Shown: piece after piece, positions 36,783-45,605 of the stretch
Position numbering within the stretch: the stretch's first letter is position 1
How the letters are laid out: every line of letters begins with the position of its first letter
From: Haloarcula sp. H-GB4
Lineage (GTDB): Archaea; Halobacteriota; Halobacteria; Halobacteriales; Haloarculaceae
Direction of reading: 5' to 3'
Length of the DNA stretch: 64,000 bases
Assembly: GCF_030848575.1 (NCBI RefSeq)
Contig: NZ_JAVDDX010000002.1
Coordinates: 1,116,001 to 1,180,000 of the forward strand
Program-made: the position numbers and the translations under genes
The notes under the pieces: generated by a model
Seen by the model: the letters and a program-made list of their open reading frames with translations, nothing else
Database searches by the model: none
What the model was told of the DNA's origin: nothing

Positions 36783-36981
36783 ACGTATGTCTACGTTGCA
36801 CGGGGGCTTCAAGAAGGTTAGCTAGTACACAGTCGTTATTTGACTATATCGTGCGATAGCGTATGCCACTGTATTCTCCGGGACGGCGACTGCGTGGGAA
36901 AACGCACCCAGGCCGGACGTGCTCGCTTCCGAGAAATTCAGCTAAATTGATTGGTTGCGGTGATCGGCGGGCGTCCGGTCG
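36783..36981. other. Intergenic region upstream of the TRAP operon
   Basis: About 200 bases between the TRAP operon start and the stop of the convergently transcribed DJ-1 gene. AT-rich near 36830-36850 (ATTTGACTATATCG), which is promoter-like for the minus strand. No gene seen. Confidence 0.4.
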
Positions 36982-37674
36982 TCACGCCGACGTCTCGATA
37001 CCGAGTTCGTCGAGCAGCGTCCGAGCGGCCGCAGCCGACGACGGCGGGCCACGAGCCGTGATGAGGTCACCGTCGACCGTGACGCTGGTGTCAGCATCGA
37101 GTTCGGCATCCCAGTCCGCACCGATGGCCTTCACTTCGTCTTCGACCCAGTACGGGAGCTTGCGGCCGTCAGGGAGCAGGTCGTTCTCGTCGACGATGCC
37201 TTCTTCCCAGGCGTTCGGGAAGCCGGTGACGGAGCGGCCGTCGGCGAGGAACTCGCCGTCGGTATCGCGGGTGAAGGCCAGAATCCCGACTGTGTGACAG
37301 ACGACGAGGGCCTTCCCGTCGTCGCCGGCGACGCTCTCGCGCAGCAGTTCGCGGGCGTGAACATCCTGCGTGACGTCCCACTCCGCGCCGTGGCCGCCGG
37401 GGAACACGACAGTGTCGTAGTCCTCGGCGTCAGCCTGTGCCAGCGGAATGGGGTTGTTCAGGCGCTCGTCGGTCTCGTGGACCTCTCGAACGTGCTCCGA
37501 GAGGTCTTCGCCGACTTCTTCGGGGTCGACGGAACGTTCGTCAAGCACCGGCGGCTCGCCAGTCGGTGTCGCCACCGTGATATCCAGACCGGCCTCTGTG
37601 AGGGTCGTCAGCGGCTCGATACATTCTTCGCCCCAGTACCCGTGTTCACTTACGACGAATAGTGCGGATGTCAT
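36982..37674 (-). CDS. DJ-1/PfpI superfamily protein (Hsp31-like)
   Basis: A 230-residue type-1 glutamine-amidotransferase-fold protein. The nucleophile elbow A-L-V-V-C-H-T-V-G carries Cys126, preceded by F-P-G-G-H-G-A-E. This matches the Hsp31/glyoxalase-III-like branch rather than true amidotransferases. The start at 37674 is selected because a TATA element lies at 37698-37705. Possible roles are detoxification of methylglyoxal or stress protection; activity is inferred. Confidence 0.88.
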   Translation of the reverse strand: MTSALFVVSEHGYWGEECIEPLTTLTEAGLDITVATPTGEPPVLDERSVDPEEVGEDLSEHVREVHETDERLNNPIPLAQADAEDYDTVVFPGGHGAEWDVTQDVHARELLRESVAGDDGKALVVCHTVGILAFTRDTDGEFLADGRSVTGFPNAWEEGIVDENDLLPDGRKLPYWVEDEVKAIGADWDAELDADTSVTVDGDLITARGPPSSAAAARTLLDELGIETSA

Positions 37675-37697
37675 CAAACTACTATTCGCGTGCAATC

Positions 37698-37705
37698 CTT
37701 ATAAG
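37698..37705 (-). promoter_or_regulatory. TATA element for the DJ-1 family gene
   Basis: CTTATAAG, itself a palindrome, lies 24-31 bases upstream of the minus-strand start at 37674, fitting a leaderless transcript. Confidence 0.6.
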
Positions 37706-37931
37706 CGGCCGTTCGGTGTTGAGCGAAGTGGGGCGAACAAGCAGGCGGTTATCCAGTAGAAATACGTCGTCTACGTGTTGATATCGAGGGCCGGGAGGGG
37801 ACTGGTGGGAGAGTATCACGGCTGCCGTCACGGCGGAAACGTTTAACCCCACTGAGCAGCAATCCGCTGTGTACAGATGGACAGCCCACTGCAGCAGGTC
37901 CCGCGGCTGTCATAGACCGATCTATTATACC

Positions 37932-38630
37932 ATGGCAGACATCGAAGAGAGCGTTTCAGGATTCAAGACGAAAGGCGGCTGGGTCGACATCGTCGAGCAC
38001 GGCGAGCGCATCACACAAGCGCTGAAAGACATCGCTTCGGGCGAAGCCGTCGACGAGGACGCCCTCAGTGAGTTCGACGAGTGGCGACCCAAGAGCCACG
38101 AACGACTGGACGAGGACGTCAACGAAAAAACCGCTGACCAAGCAAGCGTCGACGAGGGCAAGGGGGAACAGGCCGGCAAGGGGCCGGATGAGGACCTCCA
38201 GACCGCTGGCGAGAAACTCAGCGAGTCCTACGAGAACCTCGACGAACCGGACGAGGCGATGGAGCGCTGGAGCGAGTCCGTCGACTACGTGGCCCGCGCG
38301 GCCGACTCCGCCAGCCGGAAGGCCCTGCGAAAGGTCGAGGACACCGTCTATCGCAACGTGATGACACAGATCGCGCCCTACTATTTCGACAACGACCTTA
38401 TCAGCGCGAACCTCCGCCGCGTCGGTGACGGCGACCGTCCCGAGTACGTCTTCGAGGTCAACGTCAACGACGACGACCTGAAGATGCGCGTCTCGAACAA
38501 GCTCGCTGACTTCGAGCAGGCCGTCGACCGCTGGCACGTCGATACCGAGAAGGTCACCGAGGCTGTCGAGGCCGCTGAGGGTGTTGATGCGGTCGAGACG
38601 GGGGACGAGACGGACGCAAAAACGAACTAA
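37932..38630 (+). CDS. Conserved haloarchaeal protein (DUF5828-like)
   Basis: A 232-residue very acidic soluble protein. The N-terminus (ESVSGFKTKGGWVDIVEHGE) and the later RKVEDTVYRNVMTQIAPYYF look conserved, and it resembles a haloarchaeal family I recall as DUF5828. A roughly 60-residue, low-complexity Lys/Glu/Asp region lies between. It starts at 37932 (MADIEESVS). The final codons and the DNA after them are copied downstream in a direct repeat. Function unknown. Confidence 0.75.
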   Translation: MADIEESVSGFKTKGGWVDIVEHGERITQALKDIASGEAVDEDALSEFDEWRPKSHERLDEDVNEKTADQASVDEGKGEQAGKGPDEDLQTAGEKLSESYENLDEPDEAMERWSESVDYVARAADSASRKALRKVEDTVYRNVMTQIAPYYFDNDLISANLRRVGDGDRPEYVFEVNVNDDDLKMRVSNKLADFEQAVDRWHVDTEKVTEAVEAAEGVDAVETGDETDAKTN

Positions 38631-38672
38631 GGCGGCGTTCCTGCCGCCGGCATCGATTTTGTGTCCGAGAGG
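38613..38672 (+). repeat. Direct repeat with hairpin, copy 1
   Basis: A 60-base unit beginning in the last codons of the DUF5828-like gene and running through its stop, a GC hairpin (GGCGGCG/TGCCGCC, 38631-38648) and a T-rich tail. It matches 38727-38786 in all but two positions. Confidence 0.85.
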
Positions 38673-38676
38673 CGAA

Positions 38677-38712
38677 GACGAACTAAGCTCGCCGCTGGGC
38701 GAGCGGCATCGG
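38677..38712 (+). repeat. Partial middle repeat unit
   Basis: Shares GACGAACTAAG and GGCATCGG with the flanking copies but carries a different stem, GCTCGCC-GCTG-GGCGAGC. It lies between the two longer copies. Confidence 0.7.
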
Positions 38713-38726
38713 CTTCCAGCATCGTC

Positions 38727-38786
38727 GACGCAAAAACGAACTAAGGCGGCGTTCCTGCCGCCGGCATCTATTTTGCGTCCGAGAGG
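38727..38786 (+). repeat. Direct repeat with hairpin, copy 2
   Basis: Second copy of the 60-base unit, starting 114 bases after the first, with 58 of 60 positions identical. It includes the copied gene end, the same GC hairpin and T-rich tail. It lies between the DUF5828-like gene and the small minus-strand gene at 38824. Confidence 0.85.
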
Positions 38787-38823
38787 GAAGGCGAACGAAG
38801 CACGAGCATGGCCACACAGACGG

Positions 38824-39105
38824 TTAGATAGCGTCGTCGGGGTCGTGTTTCTCGGCCATCCGTGTCGCCTCAGCCTCGTACTGCGCCTGCAGGTCCGGGT
38901 CGTCGACGGACCCGAGGTTGTCCGGGTCAGCATCGACGGCGGCCGTGGTCTCCCGCACATCAGAGAACGAGGTCAGCGCCCGCTCCTTGCGGAAGTACTG
39001 TTCGCCGTCGGGCGTCGCGTACGTGAGAATGATGAGGTTCTGTTCGTCGTCGGAGTAGGTTCGTTCGACCAGCCAGACGCGGACAGTCTCTTCAGTGGCG
39101 GACAT
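38824..39105 (-). CDS. Conserved haloarchaeal protein (93 aa)
   Basis: A 93-residue acidic protein beginning MSATEETVRVWLVERTYSDD, with the segment LIILTYATPDGEQYFRKERA and a helical C-terminus. I do not recognise a known domain; the beta-rich first half and helical end suggest a small alpha/beta fold. The start at 39105 gives the most natural N-terminus. Its gene faces the repeat-bearing 3' end of the DUF5828-like gene. Confidence 0.7.
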   Translation of the reverse strand: MSATEETVRVWLVERTYSDDEQNLIILTYATPDGEQYFRKERALTSFSDVRETTAAVDADPDNLGSVDDPDLQAQYEAEATRMAEKHDPDDAI

Positions 39106-39231
39106 ACGGGACCGAACCACGCGCTACCACCTGAACGTTTGCCCGTGACGTCCGCGTCAGCGTCGGCAGTCGGCCTCGTAAGGGCGCGCGAACGGTAGGC
39201 TCATTGCAGGGCGGGGCAAACGCCGTGACAG

Positions 39232-40431
39232 ATGGTCGCGACGAGTACGATTGCGACGCTTGTTGTCGCGTCAGCCGCGAGTCTGTTTATGGCCTGGGCC
39301 ATCGGTGCTGGGTCGTCCGGGTCCACGCCGTTCGCACCGGCCGTCGGGGCGAACGCGATTTCGGTGATGCGGGCCGGGTTCTTTGTCGGCATCCTCGGAC
39401 TGGCTGGTGCGGTCCTGCAGGGGGCCAACGTCACAGAGGCCGTCGGGAGCGAACTCGTCCTGTTCCCGAGCGGTGGCGGTCTCTCGGCTATCGCCGCTAT
39501 CGTTGCCCTCCTCACCGCAGCGGTGCTGGTCGCCGTCGGGATTTTCACCGGCTACCCCATCGCGACGGCGTTTACCGTTACCGGCGCGGTCGTCGGCGTC
39601 GGGCTGGCGATGGGCGGCCAGCCGGCGACGGCAAAGTACATCGAAATCGTCTCGCTGTGGGTCCTGACCCCCTTCTTCGGCGGGTCGGTCGCCTTCGTGA
39701 CAGCATGGTCGCTCCGGCACGAAGCCACGACCGAGGAACGGCTCGTGCCACTGCTGGGGGGGCTGGTCGGTGTGATTCTGGCGAATATCGAGTTCGTGCT
39801 GCTGGCACCGGGCAGTGAGCAGGCGTCGGTCGCCCGTGCCATCGCACGGGCTGTTGGGACGCCGATACTCCCCTCGATGGTCGCCGCAACGCTCCTCATC
39901 GGGGTACTCGCGGGGGGACTGCTGTACCTAGATATCAGGGCGGACGCGGCCGCCGGGCAGCGGCACTTCCTGCTGGTGATGGGCGGGCTCGTGGCCTTCT
40001 CCGCCGGCGGGAGCCAGGTCGGCCTGGCGCTGGGACCGCTGGTCCCGCTGCTCGGAGAAGGACCGACAGCCGCCATTCCCATCACCGGTATCCTGTTGTT
40101 CGGCGGCCTCGGCCTCCTCGTTGGGTCCTGGACGGGCGCACCGCGGATGATAAAGGCGCTGGCACAGGACTACTCCTCGCTCGGGCCGCGGCGTTCTATC
40201 GGCGCGTTGATTCCGAGCTTCATCATCGCGCAGGCGGCCGTCTTCTTCGGCATCCCGGTGTCGTTCAACGAGATTATCGTCTCTGCTATCGTCGGCTCTG
40301 GCGCGGCCGCCGGCGGTGGCGAGGTCAGTCGGGAAAAGATGGGGAAAACAGTACTTGCCTGGATCGGCTCGCTAGCGCTGGCGTTCGCGCTGAGCTACGG
40401 ACTCTTCTGGATCATCGACGCGGTGCTCTGA
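39232..40431 (+). CDS. Inorganic phosphate transporter, PiT family
   Basis: A 399-residue membrane transporter with about ten hydrophobic segments. The two signature repeats are present: GANAISVMRAGFF-like in the N-terminal half and the late GGGEVSREKMGKTVLAW segment. It belongs to low-affinity phosphate:cation symporters. Start at 39232 (MVATSTIAT). It converges with the small gene at 40436. No PhoU-like regulator is next to it. Confidence 0.9.
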   Translation: MVATSTIATLVVASAASLFMAWAIGAGSSGSTPFAPAVGANAISVMRAGFFVGILGLAGAVLQGANVTEAVGSELVLFPSGGGLSAIAAIVALLTAAVLVAVGIFTGYPIATAFTVTGAVVGVGLAMGGQPATAKYIEIVSLWVLTPFFGGSVAFVTAWSLRHEATTEERLVPLLGGLVGVILANIEFVLLAPGSEQASVARAIARAVGTPILPSMVAATLLIGVLAGGLLYLDIRADAAAGQRHFLLVMGGLVAFSAGGSQVGLALGPLVPLLGEGPTAAIPITGILLFGGLGLLVGSWTGAPRMIKALAQDYSSLGPRRSIGALIPSFIIAQAAVFFGIPVSFNEIIVSAIVGSGAAAGGGEVSREKMGKTVLAWIGSLALAFALSYGLFWIIDAVL

Positions 40432-40435
40432 TCGG

Positions 40436-40651
40436 TCAGCGACCCCAGACGTAGCGACTGACGACCTCATTCACTCTGGTCGAAAGACGGCCCATCCAGG
40501 CCTCAGGCGAGACGCGCTCGATGTCCCGCTGGTCGACCTCAATTCGATCGTCTCCGAAGGGGTCGTGAGGTTTTTCCCCCGCATTCTCGTCAACGGCGTC
40601 GACAACGACGCTCATCGAGCACCGGCCGCAGGCCTCGGTGTCTTTCGCCAT
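40436..40651 (-). CDS. Small CxxC protein (71 aa)
   Basis: A 71-residue acidic protein starting MAKDTEACGRCSMS, with one Cys-x2-Cys near the N-terminus and a C-terminal helical region with S-T-R-V-N-E-V-V-S-R-Y-V-W-G-R. The start at 40651 is preferred to the longer frame, whose first part is cysteine- and proline-rich, unlike haloarchaeal protein. The gene ends 5 bases from the PiT stop. Function unknown. Confidence 0.6.
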   Translation of the reverse strand: MAKDTEACGRCSMSVVVDAVDENAGEKPHDPFGDDRIEVDQRDIERVSPEAWMGRLSTRVNEVVSRYVWGR

Positions 40652-40827
40652 GATTGTTGGTGAGCAATTGAACGGCCAGCAGCAAAAACCTGCCGCGGCG
40701 GTCGTGTACGGCCAATGGACGACCGTCGGCTGACCGACGCGCTTAAGACCCCGACACGGCATCGCCATGGTATGACCTACCGCGGCAGGGGACCAGTACG
40801 AACTGAACGCCTACGTGACTCACCACG

Positions 40828-41511
40828 ATGAGCGAGGAAGCCGAGTCCGAATCAGGCGAGGAGTCAGCTGACTACGGTGCGGACAACTGGGAGGACCCCA
40901 TGACTGGTGCAGTCCCGAAGTCGGAGCTTCCCGACGAAATCATCGAGGAAGTCCCACACTGGACGGACGATCCCTACTTCGACCGGGTGAGCGACCGCCT
41001 GATGTACAACTATACGCTGGAACGGGACCACCGGCTCCGGGGCGAGCGCTGGGACCTCTACGGCGAGATGCGGGTTCTCAATCAGAAACAGTTCTTCCAC
41101 CCAGCACTGTCCTACGGCGACCACGAGTCCGAGGAGTACCTTTACGCCCGCCGCGTCGAGCGGCCGACAGTCGGCGAACTGAAGCGGCTGGTCGAACTCG
41201 GCCACGACCTGGCCGACAAACGGGTCACGCCGAACGAAGAGCACTACCGAACTGACTTCACGTTCGTCCTCGTCGCCGACGAGCTACCCGACGAGGTTCG
41301 GTCGTTCGTTGAGGGCCAGCGCGAGCGCACGCTACTGAAATACGGCTACTACGGTCACTACGAGGTCAATCTGGGCGTCGTCGTGCCGGACAAGCAGGAG
41401 GCTGTTGCTGGCGAAGCCGCTGACGTGGTCGAAGCGTTCGTCCTCTGGGAAGACGTGACCCAGTCCGAGGAAGGGATGCTGTCGCGACTCGCAAAGCGGT
41501 TCTGGAAATGA
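40828..41511 (+). CDS. Conserved haloarchaeal protein (227 aa)
   Basis: A 227-residue acidic soluble protein with a disordered acidic N-terminus (about 1-40). The remainder shows a mixed fold with a C-terminal pattern such as FTFVLVADELPDEVRSFVEG and G-Y-Y-G-H-Y-E-V-N-L. I do not recognise the family, though it looks well conserved in composition. The last codons overlap the start of the lipoprotein gene (ATGA), indicating coupled translation. Confidence 0.72.
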   Translation: MSEEAESESGEESADYGADNWEDPMTGAVPKSELPDEIIEEVPHWTDDPYFDRVSDRLMYNYTLERDHRLRGERWDLYGEMRVLNQKQFFHPALSYGDHESEEYLYARRVERPTVGELKRLVELGHDLADKRVTPNEEHYRTDFTFVLVADELPDEVRSFVEGQRERTLLKYGYYGHYEVNLGVVVPDKQEAVAGEAADVVEAFVLWEDVTQSEEGMLSRLAKRFWK

Positions 41512-42107
41512 CGCTCCCGACTCGGCGCGGCTTCGTCGTCGGCTGTGTGGCGACGCTGGCCGGCTGTAGCGTCCTGCCGGAGGAGCGCGAGGCTATCGAA
41601 GCCAGCGCGGCCGCGCCGGCAGTGCTCCCCGAGTCCAGCGGCTACTCACTCGTTGCCGAGGATAGCCGCACCATCGAGACGACGGTGACCGTCGATTTCT
41701 CCGGGGACGTGGAGCTAACGTCGCGGCAAGACGTGATTGCGACGGTTTTCCAGCGCGTGTACGAGTCAGCAACCGGAGGTCGGTTTGGCCTCCTGACCGC
41801 CCCGGCCGTGCGAGTCGTCGACCAGCCCGAGGTCGTCCGTGACCCGCTGACAGCGGTGGACAGCGCCCGGATCGTTTCGCTTGCGATGGGTACCGATGTG
41901 GACACCGTTTCGGAGTGGCGCGAACGCGGCGCAGAGACGCTTCTCGGGACCGAAACGACGCGGACGACAGCGACGGCAACGGTCGACGACAGCGAGCGGA
42001 AGCTCGCGCGGGTTCGCGTCCGTGCCGGCGAAGACGCGGTGACGGCGATAGCGACTGTCTCGGACGACGACGCGCCGCCGTTCGGCGTGGTCACACGGGA
42101 CGTGTAA
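41508..42107 (+). CDS. Tat-exported lipoprotein (DUF6517-like)
   Basis: A 199-residue exported lipoprotein: twin arginine R-R-G-F at residues 6-9, a hydrophobic core, and a lipobox L-A-G-C with Cys20. The mature part is beta-rich, with the segment TTVTVDFSGDVELTSRQDV. It resembles a haloarchaeal lipoprotein family I recall as DUF6517 (uncertain). It overlaps the upstream gene by 4 bases. The mature domain may be a small surface module; ligand unknown. Confidence 0.78.
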   Translation: MTLPTRRGFVVGCVATLAGCSVLPEEREAIEASAAAPAVLPESSGYSLVAEDSRTIETTVTVDFSGDVELTSRQDVIATVFQRVYESATGGRFGLLTAPAVRVVDQPEVVRDPLTAVDSARIVSLAMGTDVDTVSEWRERGAETLLGTETTRTTATATVDDSERKLARVRVRAGEDAVTAIATVSDDDAPPFGVVTRDV

Positions 42108-42149
42108 CTGTCGCTATCGACGGTAAAAAACGAAAACGGAGTCGCGGTG

Positions 42150-44015
42150 TCAGTCGTCGCTCGGTTCGACGGCACCGCCGCCGTAGCTCTCGCGGACGGT
42201 GCTGATGTTGTCGTATCCCTTCTTGACCAGCGCCAGAGCGAGGCCGATGAGGGTCAGTGCCAGAAGCGTCTGGATAATCGTTGCGAACAGTTGCACACCG
42301 CTCGCACCGCCCACGATAATCGTCTGGTAGATGTTCTGGTAGAACGCGAGCCAGCCGAGGCCGAGCACGGTTATCGCCACCATGATCGCCATCGGAACTC
42401 CGGTGGAGTACAGCTGTTTGCTCTTGTCCCAGTTAGCCAGCCAGACCGTCCCGGTCAGTAGTGCGAGCGCGGCCAGTAGCTGGTTCGCGCCACCGAACAG
42501 CGCCCACAGGACGACCCACTGGCCGGAGACGACCATCACGTACGCGAGGCCACACTGGATAATCGGGTTCGTGTACCGGCCGCGGCCGAGTTCACCCAGC
42601 GTTGAACGGATGCCACCGCCCACATTGAGCCCGCTCGACGTCTGACCGGCCGGCAGGCCGACGATTTCTTCCATCATGTAGCGGCCGAGTCGGACAGCCG
42701 TGTCAGTAGACGTAAGCAGGAAGCTCACGAGGACGAGTGCCATGAACGGTGCGCCAAAGCTCTGTGGGAGGCCGAGGCTCGTCAGGATAATGCCACCACC
42801 GGTCGCGAAGTTCGGCAGCGCCGCGCCGATACCGCCCGCGGGGTCGGGGAAGCCGGCGACTGCGAGCGTCGACAGCGCGACGGCCGCGAGCAGGCCCTCG
42901 CCCAGCATCCCGCCGTAGCCGATGAGGCGGGCGTCGGTCTCCTTATCGAGTTGCTTCGCCGTCGTCCCGGAGGAGACCAGCGAGTGGAAACCGCTGATGG
43001 TTCCACAGGCGATAGTAATGAACAGCAGTGGGAACAGCGGGTACAGGCCCGCACCTTCGACACCCCAGAAGCCGTTGAACGCACCCAGCGAACTGTCGAT
43101 GACCAGCGGCTGGCTCGACGAGCCGAGGATGGTTCCGACGATAATGGCGAGCAGCGCGCCGCCGACGCCGGTGTACAGCAAGAACGAGGAGAGGTAGTCA
43201 CGCGGCTGGAGCAACACCCACACCGGGAGCGCGCTGGCGACGGCGGCGTAGGCCATGATGACCGGGATCCACGCCGCAGTGTTGCCGCCCAGTGCGCTCG
43301 CGCCAGGCACCCAGGAACCGCTCCCACCCAGCAACACGATGACGGACATCTCCGCGGTCCGTTCGGCCGTCGGCTCGAACAGGGCAATCGGGAACTGAAT
43401 CCCGGCGAAGACGCCGGCGAAAACGCCTGCAACGAACAGGACTGTCCCCGGGATGAACGGGCCGTTGAGCTGGTAGAGGTACACGCCAAACGCCAGCGCG
43501 AGAGCAATGTAGACCATCGACGCCGTCACCACCTCGGGATAGGCGTTGAACACGATCCCGACCACCAGCGCAAACACTGCGACGACGAGGATAATCGTCA
43601 GGAACGCGAACCACAGGAGCATGTTCTTCCCGCCCTCGCCGACATACTCACCGACGATGTAGCCGATGGACTTCCCCTCGTGTCGGAGTGACCCCGACAG
43701 CGAGACGAAGTCGTGGACGCTGCCCATCAGCGGGTTGCCGATGGCGATCCACAGCAGTGCGGGAACCCATCCCCAGATGGCCCCCGCAGTAATCGGTCCG
43801 ACAATTGGTGCCCCACCCGCGATACTGGAGTAGTGGTGACCCAGCAACACCGGTTTCTTCGACGGGACGTATTCCTGCCCGTCTTCGTACTTGTGTGCCG
43901 GTGTCTCGTTGTCGTTATCGAGTTCGAGGAACCGCGCGAGGTACTTCGAATACCCCAGATACCCCACGCTGAACGTCACCAGTACTGCCAGGACGATCCA
44001 GATTACCTGTGTCAT
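42150..44015 (-). CDS. cstA: Carbon starvation protein CstA (pyruvate/peptide transporter family)
   Basis: A 621-residue membrane protein with about 15-18 hydrophobic segments. The N-terminal GYLGYSKYLARFLELD and the following H-K-Y-E-D-G-Q-E-Y-V-P-S segment are diagnostic of CstA. Conserved parts GHHYSSIAGGAPIVGPI and LMGSVHDF are present. Family members import peptides or pyruvate. The start at 44015 (MTQVIWIV) has a TATA-like element upstream. It is transcribed alone. Confidence 0.95.
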   Translation of the reverse strand: MTQVIWIVLAVLVTFSVGYLGYSKYLARFLELDNDNETPAHKYEDGQEYVPSKKPVLLGHHYSSIAGGAPIVGPITAGAIWGWVPALLWIAIGNPLMGSVHDFVSLSGSLRHEGKSIGYIVGEYVGEGGKNMLLWFAFLTIILVVAVFALVVGIVFNAYPEVVTASMVYIALALAFGVYLYQLNGPFIPGTVLFVAGVFAGVFAGIQFPIALFEPTAERTAEMSVIVLLGGSGSWVPGASALGGNTAAWIPVIMAYAAVASALPVWVLLQPRDYLSSFLLYTGVGGALLAIIVGTILGSSSQPLVIDSSLGAFNGFWGVEGAGLYPLFPLLFITIACGTISGFHSLVSSGTTAKQLDKETDARLIGYGGMLGEGLLAAVALSTLAVAGFPDPAGGIGAALPNFATGGGIILTSLGLPQSFGAPFMALVLVSFLLTSTDTAVRLGRYMMEEIVGLPAGQTSSGLNVGGGIRSTLGELGRGRYTNPIIQCGLAYVMVVSGQWVVLWALFGGANQLLAALALLTGTVWLANWDKSKQLYSTGVPMAIMVAITVLGLGWLAFYQNIYQTIIVGGASGVQLFATIIQTLLALTLIGLALALVKKGYDNISTVRESYGGGAVEPSDD

Positions 44016-44057
44016 GGATATGCATGAATGGTAACCAACATCAAGCTATTAATAGTT

Positions 44058-44065
44058 ATTATATA
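44058..44065 (-). promoter_or_regulatory. TATA element for cstA
   Basis: A TATATAAT-type element within an AT-rich run lies about 43-50 bases upstream of the start at 44015, suggesting a leader of about 20 bases. This matches the AT-rich DNA from 44040 to 44080. Confidence 0.5.
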
Positions 44066-44189
44066 TTTCTTATACTTCTCAAGTCCGTCAGAACCCGCTC
44101 GGGCACACAGCTCCGGCTGTCAACGAAAAATCCAATATCCGATTACTTATCGGTTATGCGCGGCCCACACATGAGCGGCGGTCGGTGAT

Positions 44190-45164
44190 TCAGACGAACG
44201 TGGGCACCTCGGCGTCGGTTTCGACATCGAGTTCAGCAGCGACATCATCGAGCAGGTTGCCTTTCACCTCCGCCGTACGGGTCGTGATTTCCGCGACTAA
44301 CGGCGGGTCGAGCGTCTCACGGACCTCCTGTAGCCGCTCGTTCTCGGTGGCGACGCGGTCCTGGAGATACCGGGCCCCACGACCTGCCTCGTCGGGGTCC
44401 GGTTCGGGCGTGAGCTTGTTCGCGACGAGCCCCCGAACCGAGAGGTCACGCTCGCGCATCTCGGCGATGGCGCGCCGCGTCTCGTTGACCGAGAGCTGGT
44501 CGGGGTTGAGCACGAGGAAGAAGGCGGCGTCGGCCTGAAGCGCGCCGCCGGCGAACTCGAAGAACTCCTTACGGTCCTGCAGGCGGGCGAGTACCGGGTC
44601 GCCGTCCATCACGCGCCGTGGCTCGTTGTTGCCGATGGCGGCCTTCTCGAAGAGGTCGATGCTCTTCTCGCGTTTGTGCATCAGTCGGTCGATCCACCCT
44701 TCAAGGAACTCCGGCAGACCGAGCAAGCGGAGCGTGCTGCCGGTCGGCGAGGTGTCGAAGACCACCCGGTCGTACGGGTCGGCGTTGCGCATCACGTCGA
44801 CGAAGCGGTCGAACAGCGCCGACTCGTAGGCCCCTGGCGTCTGGTGGGCCATCTCTAGCTGCTGGTTGATTTCGTTGACCATCGCCGCCGACACCTGCTC
44901 GGAGAGGTCGTTTCGGATGCCGTCGAGGTGGCGCTGCGTCTCGGTTTCGGGGTCGATCTCCATCGCGTCGAGGCCATCAATACCCTCGACGGATTCCGGG
45001 TCGTCGCTGAACTGCTGATCGAACACATCCGAGACGGAGTGGGCCGGATCCGTCGAGACGACGAGCGTATCAAGGCCGACTCGCGCGGATTTCACTCCGT
45101 AGGCACAGGAGACGGTTGTCTTGCCGACCCCGCCCTTGCCGCCGAAGAAGACGAACGGCTCCAT
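44190..45164 (-). CDS. ArsA/Get3-family ATPase
   Basis: A 324-residue single-domain ArsA-type ATPase. The deviant Walker A is G-G-K-G-G-V-G-K-T-T (8-17) with the signature lysine, then STDPAHSVSDVF (switch I), and D-T-S-P-T-G-S-T-L-R-L-L. It resembles Get3, which inserts tail-anchored membrane proteins, more than the arsenic pump, and no arsenical cysteine set is seen. It overlaps the small upstream gene by a TGATG/ATGA joint, so they are coupled. Confidence 0.85.
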   Translation of the reverse strand: MEPFVFFGGKGGVGKTTVSCAYGVKSARVGLDTLVVSTDPAHSVSDVFDQQFSDDPESVEGIDGLDAMEIDPETETQRHLDGIRNDLSEQVSAAMVNEINQQLEMAHQTPGAYESALFDRFVDVMRNADPYDRVVFDTSPTGSTLRLLGLPEFLEGWIDRLMHKREKSIDLFEKAAIGNNEPRRVMDGDPVLARLQDRKEFFEFAGGALQADAAFFLVLNPDQLSVNETRRAIAEMRERDLSVRGLVANKLTPEPDPDEAGRGARYLQDRVATENERLQEVRETLDPPLVAEITTRTAEVKGNLLDDVAAELDVETDAEVPTFV

Positions 45165-45460
45165 CAGAAGTGGTACTGCTGGCCTTTGCGTTCGATGTAC
45201 GAGCCCCGGTCCCACAGCCGCCGCTCCCAGGCCTCGAAGGTGTCTTCGAGGTACGGCAGCAGTTCGGCGGTGTAGTACGACACCGGCGACGGGATGCCGA
45301 AGGCATCGGGGAAACAGGCCAGCATGAACGCGTCTTCGGTGTCCTCGGCCTCCTTCTCGATTTTCTCATAGGCCGGGTGCGTTATCATGCCGTGGTACAG
45401 TCCACGGGCCCACTCCCGTAGCGTCCGGCGAAAGCGCTCGATTCGGTCGGCCAGTTCCAT
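45164..45460 (-). CDS. Small helical protein coupled to the ArsA ATPase
   Basis: A 98-residue protein, mainly helical, with ADRIERFRRTLREWARGLYHGM, two Glu/Lys-rich turns and aromatic-rich C-terminal Y-I-E-R-K-G-Q-Q-Y-H-F. I do not know its family. Its stop overlaps the ATPase start by four bases, so it may be a dedicated partner, for example a substrate or adaptor for the ATPase. It is divergent from the CobW gene (145 bases). Confidence 0.7.
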   Translation of the reverse strand: MELADRIERFRRTLREWARGLYHGMITHPAYEKIEKEAEDTEDAFMLACFPDAFGIPSPVSYYTAELLPYLEDTFEAWERRLWDRGSYIERKGQQYHF

Positions 45461-45605
45461 CGTGGGTCGTGTGTGCGAGAGGCACGGAGTAAAAGCTGTC
45501 GCAGTTCCCCGTCGACAGTGCCCACGCGCTGTAGCGCGACAGCGGTCGTGTTTGACCACCGGAAACAAGGCGCGATTTGAAGGGAGCCTGCCCACAACGG
45601 GAGGT

